This document shows positions 1-7,044 of a stretch of 34,479 nt of DNA, piece by piece. Both the position numbers and the translations under genes were made by a program. Within the stretch, counting starts at the first letter, position 1; the number at the start of each line of letters is the position of its first letter. Origin of the DNA: Halalkalirubrum salinum (GTDB taxonomy: Archaea > Halobacteriota > Halobacteria > Halobacteriales > Haloferacaceae); contig NZ_SRSG01000025.1 in the NCBI RefSeq assembly GCF_005543295.1, positions 1 to 34,479 of the forward strand, read 5' to 3'. Under the pieces are notes generated by a model. The model searched no databases. It saw only the letters and a program-made list of their open reading frames with translations, and was not told where the DNA came from.

Positions 1-90
1 CTCGCTGTTGAAGAACGAGAGATGGAAAACCGTCCAAACAACTTTATCGTTAGCGGTGGTTGGTTGAGCCAGCAGAATTTCCATAGGTGA
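1..90. other. Left-edge open frame, strand unresolved
   Basis: On the plus strand a frame is open from base 1 to a TGA at 88-90 (29 codons). On the minus strand an ATG at 84-82 opens a frame that runs off the window, beginning MEILLAQPTTAND. Either could be the edge of a real gene. The minus reading has a normal start codon but no convincing TATA element, and the short repeat at 87-114 lies directly upstream of it. I recognise no family. The missing flank would settle it. Confidence 0.25.
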
Positions 91-114
91 ATACAGAGCG
101 CGTATTCATCATTG
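87..114 (+). repeat. Short interspersed repeat, copy A (AATACA..GCGTATT)
   Basis: The core GAATACAGAGCGCGTATTC is a palindrome with 6-bp arms around a 7-nt spacer. Aligned with 30344-30371, 24 of 28 positions match by eye. A third, shorter copy lies at 29812-29832. The copies sit in the accessory edges of the window, and one is preceded by an IS-end-like GGCTTTGCTGAAT. A remnant of an insertion-sequence end or a miniature element is more likely than a regulatory site, but an operator cannot be excluded. Confidence 0.55.
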
Positions 115-231
115 CTTCTTCAGCGAGAATAGCGGATATCGATCGGCCAATACAGATTTTGATCACGAGCGTATTCCGACAGCAACAACTTAATGACGTT
201 TTCAGACATATGCTGACATAGACGGACATTA

Positions 232-588
232 ATGCCTATCAGAATCGATTCCAGCGGAAGAGACACGCCACCCGTTAAACCGGATACGAACGCCCACGAA
301 CTGCTTACGCTGTTGGTTGACCATCCCGACATGGCGTTCACCCCGAGGGAACTGACGGAACTGACCGACGTTCCGCATTCCAGCGTCCACAAGACCCTCT
401 CCCGGCTCCAGAAGAAGGGCCTCGTTCGGAGGGTTGATTCCTACTGGGCGGTTGCCGAGGACGTCGCAGCCTCGGAGATTGCGAACGTAGTGAGCCTTCA
501 GCAGATTGAGGCTGTGTACGGCGACGACGCTTATGGCGACGATGACGGGTGGGTCGACGACGTGCAGGATTTAGGAGAGAACGCGTAG
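232..588 (+). CDS. Winged-helix DNA-binding protein, probable antitoxin of a PemK-type pair
   Basis: The 118-residue protein has a MarR-like winged-helix fold at about residues 20-75: helices containing LLTLLVDHPD, then FTPRELTELTDVPHSSVHKTLSRL as the helix-turn-helix, and a short wing ending in YWAV. The acidic tail (about 90-118, rich in Asp) resembles the flexible toxin-binding tails of antitoxins. The gene ends one base before the start of a PemK/MazF-like toxin, and an AGGAG at 573-577 inside its last codons can serve the toxin as a Shine-Dalgarno site. Antitoxin and autorepressor is the natural inference. A plain transcription factor is the alternative. The ATG at 232 is the first usable start in the frame; an upstream ATG at 211 hits a stop at once. 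Confidence 0.75.
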   Translation: MPIRIDSSGRDTPPVKPDTNAHELLTLLVDHPDMAFTPRELTELTDVPHSSVHKTLSRLQKKGLVRRVDSYWAVAEDVAASEIANVVSLQQIEAVYGDDAYGDDDGWVDDVQDLGENA

Positions 589-589
589 G

Positions 590-919
590 ATGGCCTACGC
601 ACAAGGTAGTGTCGTCCTCGCGCCAGCAACATTCAAAAGCGGAGTCCGGCCATATCTCGTCGTCTCGAATCGGAACCGACCGTTCTTCGGCGATCGGTAC
701 ACGGTTGCGGTCATCACGTCGACCGAGCGGGAGACGGCAGTTGAACTGACGGCCGATTCGCTCACCGAAGGCGAACTGAAGACGTATCCGAGTTACGTGA
801 GTCTGTGGTCGCTGCACGTCTTTCCCCATCAAGAGGTCATCAAGCGTGTGGCGCAGGTCGACGACTCAACCATGACTATGGTCGCAGACACTGTACACGA
901 ATTAACCCGAGTCCTGTGA
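590..919 (+). CDS. PemK/MazF-like type II toxin (predicted endoribonuclease)
   Basis: This 109-residue protein has the marks of the PemK/MazF beta-barrel toxin family: an N-terminal strand GSVVLAP, the conserved RPYLVVSN (Arg20, Pro21, Ser26), a strand ending in ITST (Thr41-Thr44 region), then the late hydrophobic YVSLWSLHVFP and a C-terminal helix. Family members cleave mRNA or tRNA in single strands and are neutralised by a partner encoded just upstream. Here the partner would be the winged-helix gene, separated by one base and giving the toxin its ribosome-binding site. The length is normal, and the active-site Arg and Thr/Ser positions look intact, so it is probably functional. Target specificity cannot be read from the sequence. 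Confidence 0.8.
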   Translation: MAYAQGSVVLAPATFKSGVRPYLVVSNRNRPFFGDRYTVAVITSTERETAVELTADSLTEGELKTYPSYVSLWSLHVFPHQEVIKRVAQVDDSTMTMVADTVHELTRVL

Positions 920-962
920 TAAATCGACTCTCTAGGAAGCGGCCGATTTATTGTATTCGCTA

Positions 963-982
963 AGTGGGCCAGAAGACCCACT
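963..982 (+). terminator. Possible hairpin between convergent genes
   Basis: AGTGGG at 963-968 pairs perfectly with CCCACT at 977-982 across an 8-nt loop. It lies between the toxin stop (919) and the convergent histidine kinase stop (1093). There is no clear T-run on either side, so a terminator role is only suggested by position. The rest of 920-1092 shows nothing I can support. Confidence 0.3.
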
Positions 983-1092
983 GTGGTGTTCAGCGAGTGC
1001 ATCAAGAATCGGAATTCCGGAACCCGTCCGCTTAGTCTGATATCAATAGCAGAACGAATCCGCAGTACAACCGATCGGAACCAAATTGACAG

Positions 1093-2790
1093 TTACGTTG
1101 TCATTCCAGATTCAGCTGGTTCATCTTGTATGACGGTGACACCATGGATAGAGATCTCGATGCCATCCCCATCAAGATTCGTCCCTGAGACACTCCAATT
1201 GTGGGCGTTCGCCAACATCCGGATATTTGGCCCGAGCATTCCCGCCTCCGTCTGAGGGGTTGCCGTCCCGTACTCGAACAGCGCCGCTGCGTTGCTGGCA
1301 GCAAATGACTCTCCGTCCATCCGGAATCGGAATCCATCTGAATGCAATGTAACGATAAGTTCTGAACTCTTGGTCGCTGCCGCCAACCGAGCCGCGTTCT
1401 GGAAGAGTTCGTCCAATCGCTCCGGATTTGCCCGAATTCGGCCTTCGCCCTCAACACGCAGCGATACCTCCTCAGAGTCAACGTCCGAAAACGCCTCGTA
1501 GACTGTCTGGCGAAACGGGACTGTCGCCAACACAGACACTGGTTGGCTCAGACGCGCCGACATCACGAGATCATCGACGATTTCGATCATTCGGTCTGTC
1601 GTCACGCTCATCCGTCCAAGGAATCGGCGCGTTAGTTCCGGGTCTTCTTTGTCAAATGCCTCCGTGATCAACTCAAGGTTTCCACTGACAATGGTCAGGG
1701 TGTTCCGCAGTTCGTGGGCGACAGCCGCCAATAACCCCTCAAGCGCCTCAGACTGGCGTTGGAGATTGCGTCGCTGGCGCTCAACAGTCGTCACGTCACT
1801 AACGATCAACGCCCGCCCCGCTCGTGCCGGCCCGATTGTCAGGGACTGCTCTTTCAATAGGTAATATCGCTCTTCGTCCGATCGCTCGACAGACAGCATC
1901 CGGACGTTACCGGATTCCGCTCCTTCCAAAGGTACCTCTGGATTAGCATCGGGTTCCGGTACGATCGCCCGGAGTCCGACTCCTGTGTCAATTTCGGGGA
2001 ACAGTTCTTGTGCTGCGGTGTTGAATTCTCTAACGATATCGTCTGTATCGACGACGATGACCGCCTCATTGATTGTATCCATGAGTTCTCGGTGACGCGT
2101 CCACCGCACCTGCTCGAAGGAGTCATCGGCAATATACAGCGCTCCGAGTGCAAAGGCCACGACGCCAACCGGTTCGTAGTTGTTGGCCACTAGCCCCGGC
2201 GCACCGAGCGTACTGAGCAGGTTGAGCACGACTGGAACAGCAGTAAGACTGACGAGAATACCAAGACCCGTCGTCGGGATGTTTGACTGATCGAACAGTC
2301 TGAACAGCATATAGAGGCCGATCGCTGCGAGTGAATACGCGAGAATACTCACTATCCAATGCAATCCAAGCAGATCGACACTTGCATACCGGAACGGCGT
2401 AGTGGCGAGTTCGATAGTAAAATACCTGCCATGAAGTGGGTTGGTCAGTTTGATACTGGAGAGGCCGACAAAGAGGATAATCCCAACGTATCGGTAGAGT
2501 GGTCTGTGGTGGTAGTCATACCCAGCGTAAGCTGAACAAAAATAGAGCCACGCGCCGACGCTTCCGAGGCCGGCAACGAGGCCAATTTGATAGGCGAGAG
2601 ATGCGATCCACAGCGGTATATTCAAAAAGGTGATGAGTTGCGCACCCGCCCAGAACCCGGAGGTTGCGAGCAGCCAGAGAAGTCCCACTCGTGTTCCCGT
2701 ATCCGGAATTGCCCTGGCCCGCCACAGCGCGATGAGACTGCCCACAGTCGCAATCCCAAATACCCCAATATGAGCCAACTGGAGGTACAT
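1093..2790 (-). CDS. 7TM-PAS sensor histidine kinase with eroded ATP-binding domain
   Basis: The 565-residue membrane sensor starts with about seven hydrophobic segments (residues 1-222), matching the N-terminal 7TM region of haloarchaeal kinases. A PAS-like domain follows (about 228-335, LMDTINEAVIVVDTDDIV), then a HisKA dimerisation helix with the phospho-acceptor His359 in AAVAHELRN. The C-terminal HATPase region is unusual. The N-box keeps Asn465 (LFQNAARLA) but has lost the usual NAxxH pattern. The G1 box is reduced to MDGES, and the place of the glycine-rich GTGxGL loop is taken by EAGMLGPN (515-522), although the following helix and HNWSVS strand are recognisable. It may be a weak kinase or a pseudokinase that works in heterodimers. 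No response regulator is adjacent. The ATG is supported by a TATA box 29 nt upstream. Confidence 0.85.
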   Translation of the reverse strand: MYLQLAHIGVFGIATVGSLIALWRARAIPDTGTRVGLLWLLATSGFWAGAQLITFLNIPLWIASLAYQIGLVAGLGSVGAWLYFCSAYAGYDYHHRPLYRYVGIILFVGLSSIKLTNPLHGRYFTIELATTPFRYASVDLLGLHWIVSILAYSLAAIGLYMLFRLFDQSNIPTTGLGILVSLTAVPVVLNLLSTLGAPGLVANNYEPVGVVAFALGALYIADDSFEQVRWTRHRELMDTINEAVIVVDTDDIVREFNTAAQELFPEIDTGVGLRAIVPEPDANPEVPLEGAESGNVRMLSVERSDEERYYLLKEQSLTIGPARAGRALIVSDVTTVERQRRNLQRQSEALEGLLAAVAHELRNTLTIVSGNLELITEAFDKEDPELTRRFLGRMSVTTDRMIEIVDDLVMSARLSQPVSVLATVPFRQTVYEAFSDVDSEEVSLRVEGEGRIRANPERLDELFQNAARLAAATKSSELIVTLHSDGFRFRMDGESFAASNAAALFEYGTATPQTEAGMLGPNIRMLANAHNWSVSGTNLDGDGIEISIHGVTVIQDEPAESGMTT

Positions 2791-2813
2791 ACGGTTATGT
2801 TACGTATGAGTTA

Positions 2814-2823
2814 CTAATATAAA
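2814..2823 (-). promoter_or_regulatory. TATA box of the histidine kinase gene
   Basis: Read on the minus strand the sequence is TTTATATTAG, centred 29 nt upstream of the ATG at 2790. This spacing puts the transcript start at or next to the start codon, as in leaderless haloarchaeal mRNAs. Confidence 0.6.
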
Positions 2824-2906
2824 ATGGATCTGCTACTGTAAACCGGCCCGTTGCTGTAGGCGTCGTAAATCAATCAGTTCGGAGCCGTACCGATCGATCC
2901 AGTCGG

Positions 2907-5021
2907 TTACTCGACCAGTTCGCTCCCGCCTGCGGGGAGAAACTCTTGGATCTGATCGGGACTTGCGACCTTTCGGACAAACGTCTCGTCTGCGAACATC
3001 TCTCGAAGCTCGCGGTAGCAGATCTTCGCAATGTCGTTTTGGGCGTACTTGCCCGGCTGCAGCCGCAGCGTCGCCTCCGCGTGAGCCTCGATCGGCTTCG
3101 GCGGGCCGCCCACCACCCGCGTTTGTGGTTCACACTGGATTCCAACCGCGACACCGACCGGAACGTCGTCGAAGTAGGTTCGATCGCCGCGGATCACGAA
3201 CGACCCCTTCTCGATGTATTCGCCGCTCTCTGGGGTCTTCGAGACCTGATCGGGACGAACCATGTACACATCACCGGAAAATCGGCTGTCCTTCCAGACC
3301 GACGAGTACGAAACCGCGAACTGTGCGGCTTCCTGTAGCGTTGAGTCGGGAAAGTCGATATCCTTTGCCGGTTCGCTTGGGCCGGTCGCTTTGAGGATCG
3401 TGACTGGCGCGCCGTGTGCCTGTGTGTGGAAGAACCGATCGCCCTTGCTCATGTATTTTTTGACGAGCGCCTCGTTGTCGTCGGCGTTGCGCCCGCCAAT
3501 TACAAGGAAACCGTCGCTCGTGTGGAACCACCGGAACCGCTCGTACCACTGCTCGTTTCTGCGAACCGGAACCGACCGCATCGATCGCCAGTCGGTCGGT
3601 TCCTGGTCTGCGTCGTCGTCTGACTCGTCTTCGTCGTCCGCATCGTCGGCTTCCCAGGCGTCTCTTCGCGCTTTGATCGCTTCGAGCTCCTCGCGGGTGT
3701 TTTCGATCGCCTGTTTTGCCCCTTCCTTTTTTTCCTCGATTCGCTTGGCTTCTGTGTAGAGCTTGTCGGCGTTCTTTTCGACGCCGGTCGTCGCATCGAG
3801 GGAAACTGTCGTCCCGTCGATCCTGACAGTCACTGTCCCCGTGGAGCCGTCGACGCCGACGACCGCTTCCGCGGCGTCTATCCCCGCCTCGGCTGCCTCC
3901 GTGAGTGTTTCGTCGATCGTGTCCCATGGAACACCGTCCGCACGCGCATCTTGGATGGTGCTGAGAATCTCGTCGACGAGATCGTATCGCGCGTAGATCA
4001 GTTCGGCCTTTTCGCGTTCGGCGGCTGCTTGCTCGTCGAAGCTGTCGATCGCGCCCTCCTGTTGGTCGATGATTCGCTGTTGTTTGGCGATCTTGGCCTC
4101 GAAATCCGGACGATTCGAGCCGCCCGTGTCCTGGGTTTCTTTGTCGTCACTGCGATCGAACCGGAAAAAGTACTCGTCGACTGCATCGTTGAACGAATCG
4201 AACGCCTCGCTGTCGAACGAATCAGATTCGTGTTCTTCCAGCGGGAACGGCGTCACGTCGACGACCCGATCGGCTTCGAGGTAGACCCGTGGGTCAACGT
4301 CGCCCGATCGGAGTCGTACCGAAAGCTCCTCGAGTGCGTCGTACACGGCCTTGTAGACCGCTTCGTCGGCTTCGTCGATCGAGAGCTCTTTTTCGACGCC
4401 TGCGCGGGTACAGACCTCCTCGGCGTACTGTCCGCCGAGATTGAGCTGGGTTGCGAGGGTTCGAACGACATCACTCGTCGACTCGTCCATTTGCCGGACG
4501 AACGCCTCGTAGCTCACGTCAAGCGGATTGAGCCGGGAGGCGGGATACTCGTACTGCGCCCCGGGGGCGACTGTCCGGGATTTGAGCCGAACCGTCTCAA
4601 GCGACTGGACAACATCGCCGTGTTCGTCCAGGACAGCGACGTTGCCCTGCCCGAACAGTTCGGCGACGATCGTCGTGTTCGCGTCCGGGCGCTCGAACTC
4701 GAATCGGAGGATGCGATCGAACTCGTACTGGCTGACGCCGGCGAAATCAGCGCCGCTCAGGCGGTTTCGAAGCATCTTTGCGAAGTTCGGCGGCCGACCC
4801 GGCGCGTCTGCGACGTGGTCGGGATCGGCGACGTGCGCGCGTTTTATCTCACCGACTTCGATCATGAGCTCGATCCGGCCGCGATCGAAATCCCGCATCC
4901 GCAACCGCAGCAACGAATCGCCGTAGAGATAGGCCTTGTCGACCTTCGCGCCCTCGTAGCGACCGAGCTCGGTCACGAGGGCGGCGAGGTCGATGCTCGA
5001 AAGCTCCCGCTTTGGATCCAT
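2907..5021 (-). CDS. rqcH: RqcH (Rqc2/NEMF) ribosome-associated quality-control protein
   Basis: RqcH binds the large ribosomal subunit carrying a stalled peptidyl-tRNA and recruits tRNA to add a C-terminal tail. The 704-residue protein has the family layout: NFACT-N domain (1 to about 180) with MLRNRL and GQGNVAVLD; an HhH and helical middle region; coiled-coil helices (about 305-345 and 415-455) separated by a small insert; an acidic linker (458-475); and the NFACT-R domain (about 491-610) with FRWFHTSDGFLVIGGRN. Asp102-Arg103 in EFDRILRF match the Asp-Arg pair required for tailing in bacterial RqcH, so tailing activity is likely. I chose the ATG at 5021 (MDPKRELSS) because it begins the conserved domain; the frame stays open 15 codons further. 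The gene is divergent from the ZIP transporter. Confidence 0.92.
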   Translation of the reverse strand: MDPKRELSSIDLAALVTELGRYEGAKVDKAYLYGDSLLRLRMRDFDRGRIELMIEVGEIKRAHVADPDHVADAPGRPPNFAKMLRNRLSGADFAGVSQYEFDRILRFEFERPDANTTIVAELFGQGNVAVLDEHGDVVQSLETVRLKSRTVAPGAQYEYPASRLNPLDVSYEAFVRQMDESTSDVVRTLATQLNLGGQYAEEVCTRAGVEKELSIDEADEAVYKAVYDALEELSVRLRSGDVDPRVYLEADRVVDVTPFPLEEHESDSFDSEAFDSFNDAVDEYFFRFDRSDDKETQDTGGSNRPDFEAKIAKQQRIIDQQEGAIDSFDEQAAAEREKAELIYARYDLVDEILSTIQDARADGVPWDTIDETLTEAAEAGIDAAEAVVGVDGSTGTVTVRIDGTTVSLDATTGVEKNADKLYTEAKRIEEKKEGAKQAIENTREELEAIKARRDAWEADDADDEDESDDDADQEPTDWRSMRSVPVRRNEQWYERFRWFHTSDGFLVIGGRNADDNEALVKKYMSKGDRFFHTQAHGAPVTILKATGPSEPAKDIDFPDSTLQEAAQFAVSYSSVWKDSRFSGDVYMVRPDQVSKTPESGEYIEKGSFVIRGDRTYFDDVPVGVAVGIQCEPQTRVVGGPPKPIEAHAEATLRLQPGKYAQNDIAKICYRELREMFADETFVRKVASPDQIQEFLPAGGSELVE

Positions 5022-5087
5022 ACACAGTGGTCTTCGGCGGTAACCAAAGGGCGTTCGGATGTCCACCCAACCGTGAACTGTGCAACC

Positions 5088-5116
5088 AAACGGCTTCGAC
5101 GATGTCGAAGCGGTTT
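5088..5116. promoter_or_regulatory. 13-bp inverted repeat, probable operator of the ZIP gene
   Basis: AAACGGCTTCGAC (5088-5100) and GTCGAAGCGGTTT (5104-5116) are inverted copies with one mismatch and a GAT spacer. The repeat ends 28 nt before the ZIP start codon, so it covers the place where a TATA box would sit. It is also 67 nt upstream of rqcH on the other strand. A dimeric metal-responsive repressor is the simplest reading. The regulator is not encoded nearby. Confidence 0.5.
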
Positions 5117-5144
5117 TGCGTTTCCCCGGTGTTCGATCGCATGA

Positions 5145-5954
5145 ATGGTCACCGTCTTAGAGGTCGCGATGATCGCTGGGGCAGCCGGCGCGGCGACCGG
5201 TCTCGGCGCGTTGCCCGTCTTCGCGACCAACCGATTCTCACACCGAAGCTACGACACGGCAGTCGGGCTCGCTGCGGGGGTGATGATCGGTGCGGCGGTA
5301 TTTGCACTCATCGTCCCCGGCTTGGAGTACGGAACGCTGACAGAGGTCGTTGCCGGAATGACGATCGGTGCAGTCTTTCTGTTGCTCGTGAACCGAACGC
5401 TCCCGCACGCACACGTCTTTTTTGACGGGCTAATCAACGGGGATTCCACAGAGAACGAAGAACGCGCGTACCCCGAATCGCGAGGGATTGAGCCGCTTGA
5501 CGACGACACCCGCCGCGCCGCGCTGATCGGCGGCTCAATCACGATTCACAACGTCCCAGAGGGGCTCGCGGTCGGGATCGCCTTTGCAAGCGGCCTTGAT
5601 GCAGTTGGGATTGCACTCGCGATCGCGATCGCCGTCCAGAACGTACCGGATGGCTTTGCCATGGCGGTGCCGGCGAGCCGTGCCGGACTGTCGAATATCA
5701 AGACAACCGTGCTCACGACGCTTTCTGGCGCGCTGCCCGAACCGATCGCGGCCGTGGTTGGTTTCACGCTCGTCACACTCGTTACGGGGCTCTTCCCGAT
5801 CGCAGCGGGCTTTGCAGCTGGGGCGATGATGGCGGTCGTCTTCCGGGAAATGATCCCGCTCAGCCACGGTCACGGCTACGCCGACGAATCCACACTTGCG
5901 TTCGTCGTCGGCTTCGGCGTGATGGTGGTTGTCGACGTTGGCCTCGCGGTGTGA
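5145..5954 (+). CDS. ZIP-family divalent metal transporter
   Basis: The 269-residue membrane protein has eight hydrophobic segments. The metal-binding signatures of the family are in TM4 (HNVPEGLAVG) and TM5 (QNVPDGFAMA), which form the binuclear metal site. The loop between TM3 and TM4 contains His and many acidic residues, as usual, and a late SHGHGY may also bind metal. ZIP proteins move Zn2+, Fe2+ or Mn2+ into the cytoplasm; the exact ion cannot be read off. The upstream palindrome suggests metal-dependent repression. The last codons and stop lie inside a 28-bp tandem duplication that does not alter the protein. Confidence 0.9.
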   Translation: MVTVLEVAMIAGAAGAATGLGALPVFATNRFSHRSYDTAVGLAAGVMIGAAVFALIVPGLEYGTLTEVVAGMTIGAVFLLLVNRTLPHAHVFFDGLINGDSTENEERAYPESRGIEPLDDDTRRAALIGGSITIHNVPEGLAVGIAFASGLDAVGIALAIAIAVQNVPDGFAMAVPASRAGLSNIKTTVLTTLSGALPEPIAAVVGFTLVTLVTGLFPIAAGFAAGAMMAVVFREMIPLSHGHGYADESTLAFVVGFGVMVVVDVGLAV

Positions 5955-6000
5955 GTTGTCTCAAAACAGGTGCGCGGTGTGAGTTGTCTCAAAACAGGTG
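5945..6000 (+). repeat. 28-bp perfect tandem duplication over the ZIP stop codon
   Basis: Two identical 28-bp units (5945-5972 and 5973-6000) lie head to tail. The first holds the last codons and TGA (5952-5954) of the ZIP gene; the second ends just before the stop of the convergent SHOCT gene at 6004. Each unit contains GTTGTCTCAAAACAGGTG. It looks like recent replication slippage and doubles whatever 3'-end signal the unit carries. Confidence 0.9.
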
Positions 6001-6003
6001 CGG

Positions 6004-6462
6004 CTACTCGCGCTCGGTTTCTCGTTCTCGATCATCTCCAGTCGTTCGATCGACCTCAGCTGCTCGAATCCTGTCGGCTCTGTCGGCTGCGTGTTCGATC
6101 GTCTCGGTCTCCAACAGTGCCTCTAATTTCTGCTCGAACTGTTCGTCGGTGAGTTCGCCCTCGGCGTACCGTCGTCGGAGAGCTGTAAGTGGACCTTCAT
6201 CGTCTCGTGTGTCGGTAGCGTCCGATTCGCTCGTCTTCTCGGACTGGCCTGAAATCCAGTCGTCCAGCCACTCTTTGCGGTCATCCTCGTCACCGAACAG
6301 CAACGCAACGAGGGGAACGATAACGATGTATCCGAACAACAAGAACCCGATCCACCAGTCTTGGCCGGTAAAAAGCGCCGCGAGCCAGATTCCGGTGACG
6401 AGCATTGACGCCACGCCCGTTGCGTTCGATTTGAGCCGATCGATCGGTGACTCATCGCTCAT
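6004..6462 (-). CDS. SHOCT-domain membrane protein
   Basis: The protein has 152 residues, with two hydrophobic helices (about 16-33 and 36-58, forming a hairpin), an acidic and Ser-rich linker, and a SHOCT motif at about 90-120 (PLTALRRRYAEGELTDEQFE). SHOCT is a short C-terminal helix-turn unit found in many membrane and phage proteins, thought to aid oligomerisation. The C-tail is very charged. No specific function can be assigned. The start codon is supported by a TATA box at -26. The gene converges on the ZIP transporter and begins the long minus-strand run. Confidence 0.8.
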   Translation of the reverse strand: MSDESPIDRLKSNATGVASMLVTGIWLAALFTGQDWWIGFLLFGYIVIVPLVALLFGDEDDRKEWLDDWISGQSEKTSESDATDTRDDEGPLTALRRRYAEGELTDEQFEQKLEALLETETIEHAADRADRIRAAEVDRTTGDDRERETERE

Positions 6463-6483
6463 TGATCGGACCTAATTCTATAA

Positions 6484-6493
6484 TCAATAAAAA
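6484..6493 (-). promoter_or_regulatory. TATA box of the SHOCT gene
   Basis: The minus strand reads TTTTTATTGA here, about 26 nt before the ATG at 6462, consistent with a leaderless transcript. Confidence 0.5.
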
Positions 6494-6594
6494 ACGATCG
6501 TTCGTTGATTCGTCTCACGTTGGGTGATCTATCGCCGCATCACGGGCCGATCACGCTGACGTGATCGCCGTTTCGATTGCCAGATCTCTTGCGG

Positions 6595-6993
6595 CTACGA
6601 CAGCTGTGCGGCGACGTCTGTCGAGGAAATCATTCCAACGTAGTCATCGTCTACGACTGGAAGATGCTTGATGCCGTACGTCGTCATCATCGCAGATACT
6701 TCCTCCATGAAGAGATCGGGCGTCACGGTTTCGACAGACTCCGTCATCACGTCCGCAACGAGCACCTCGTTTGGGTCGTCCCCGTCGGCCACACTGTGGA
6801 GGACGTCAGTACTCGTGATGATCGATCGTGTCGTCGTTGTCACGACGAGCGCGCTGATCTCCTTATCGCGCATAACCTGCGCCGCCTGCCGAACTGTCGC
6901 ATCCGGTTCGATGGTCACGAGGGGTGACGACATGACGTCTCGTACCTGTGTTCGAGTTTCGTTTCGCATACTGGTCGGTCGTTCCCCGGTCAT
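6595..6993 (-). CDS. CBS-domain pair protein
   Basis: The protein is a stand-alone Bateman module of about 132 residues. It has two CBS repeats, the first beginning RDVMSSPLVTIEPDATVRQAA and the second VADVMTESVETVTPDLFMEE, each with the typical IxxLPVV/ISALVV strand and a closing (S/T)T(S/T)D motif. Such modules bind AMP, ATP or SAM and report cell energy or ionic state to a partner; none is fused here. Two starts are possible. I chose the ATG at 6993 because a TATA box lies about 25 nt before it. A later in-frame ATG at 6969 would remove only eight residues. Confidence 0.88.
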   Translation of the reverse strand: MTGERPTSMRNETRTQVRDVMSSPLVTIEPDATVRQAAQVMRDKEISALVVTTTTRSIITSTDVLHSVADGDDPNEVLVADVMTESVETVTPDLFMEEVSAMMTTYGIKHLPVVDDDYVGMISSTDVAAQLS

Positions 6994-7013
6994 ATGGGTG
7001 TTGCTACTGAATC

Positions 7014-7022
7014 GTGTATATG
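7014..7022 (-). promoter_or_regulatory. TATA box of the CBS gene
   Basis: The minus strand reads CATATACAC, centred about 25 nt before the ATG at 6993. This favours that start over 6969 and over the longer open frame, whose first codon at 7035 lies upstream of the box. Confidence 0.5.
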
Positions 7023-7044
7023 TTGCCGGAACCAACCAGTCGGC

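Noticed and set aside
963-982. Strong claim of an intrinsic terminator
   Set aside because: The stem is only 6 bp and lacks a T-run, so it is listed as a weak possibility only.
3951-5144. 397-codon plus-strand frame opposite rqcH
   Set aside because: It lies fully antisense to conserved RqcH domains. Long antisense frames are expected in GC-rich haloarchaeal genes.
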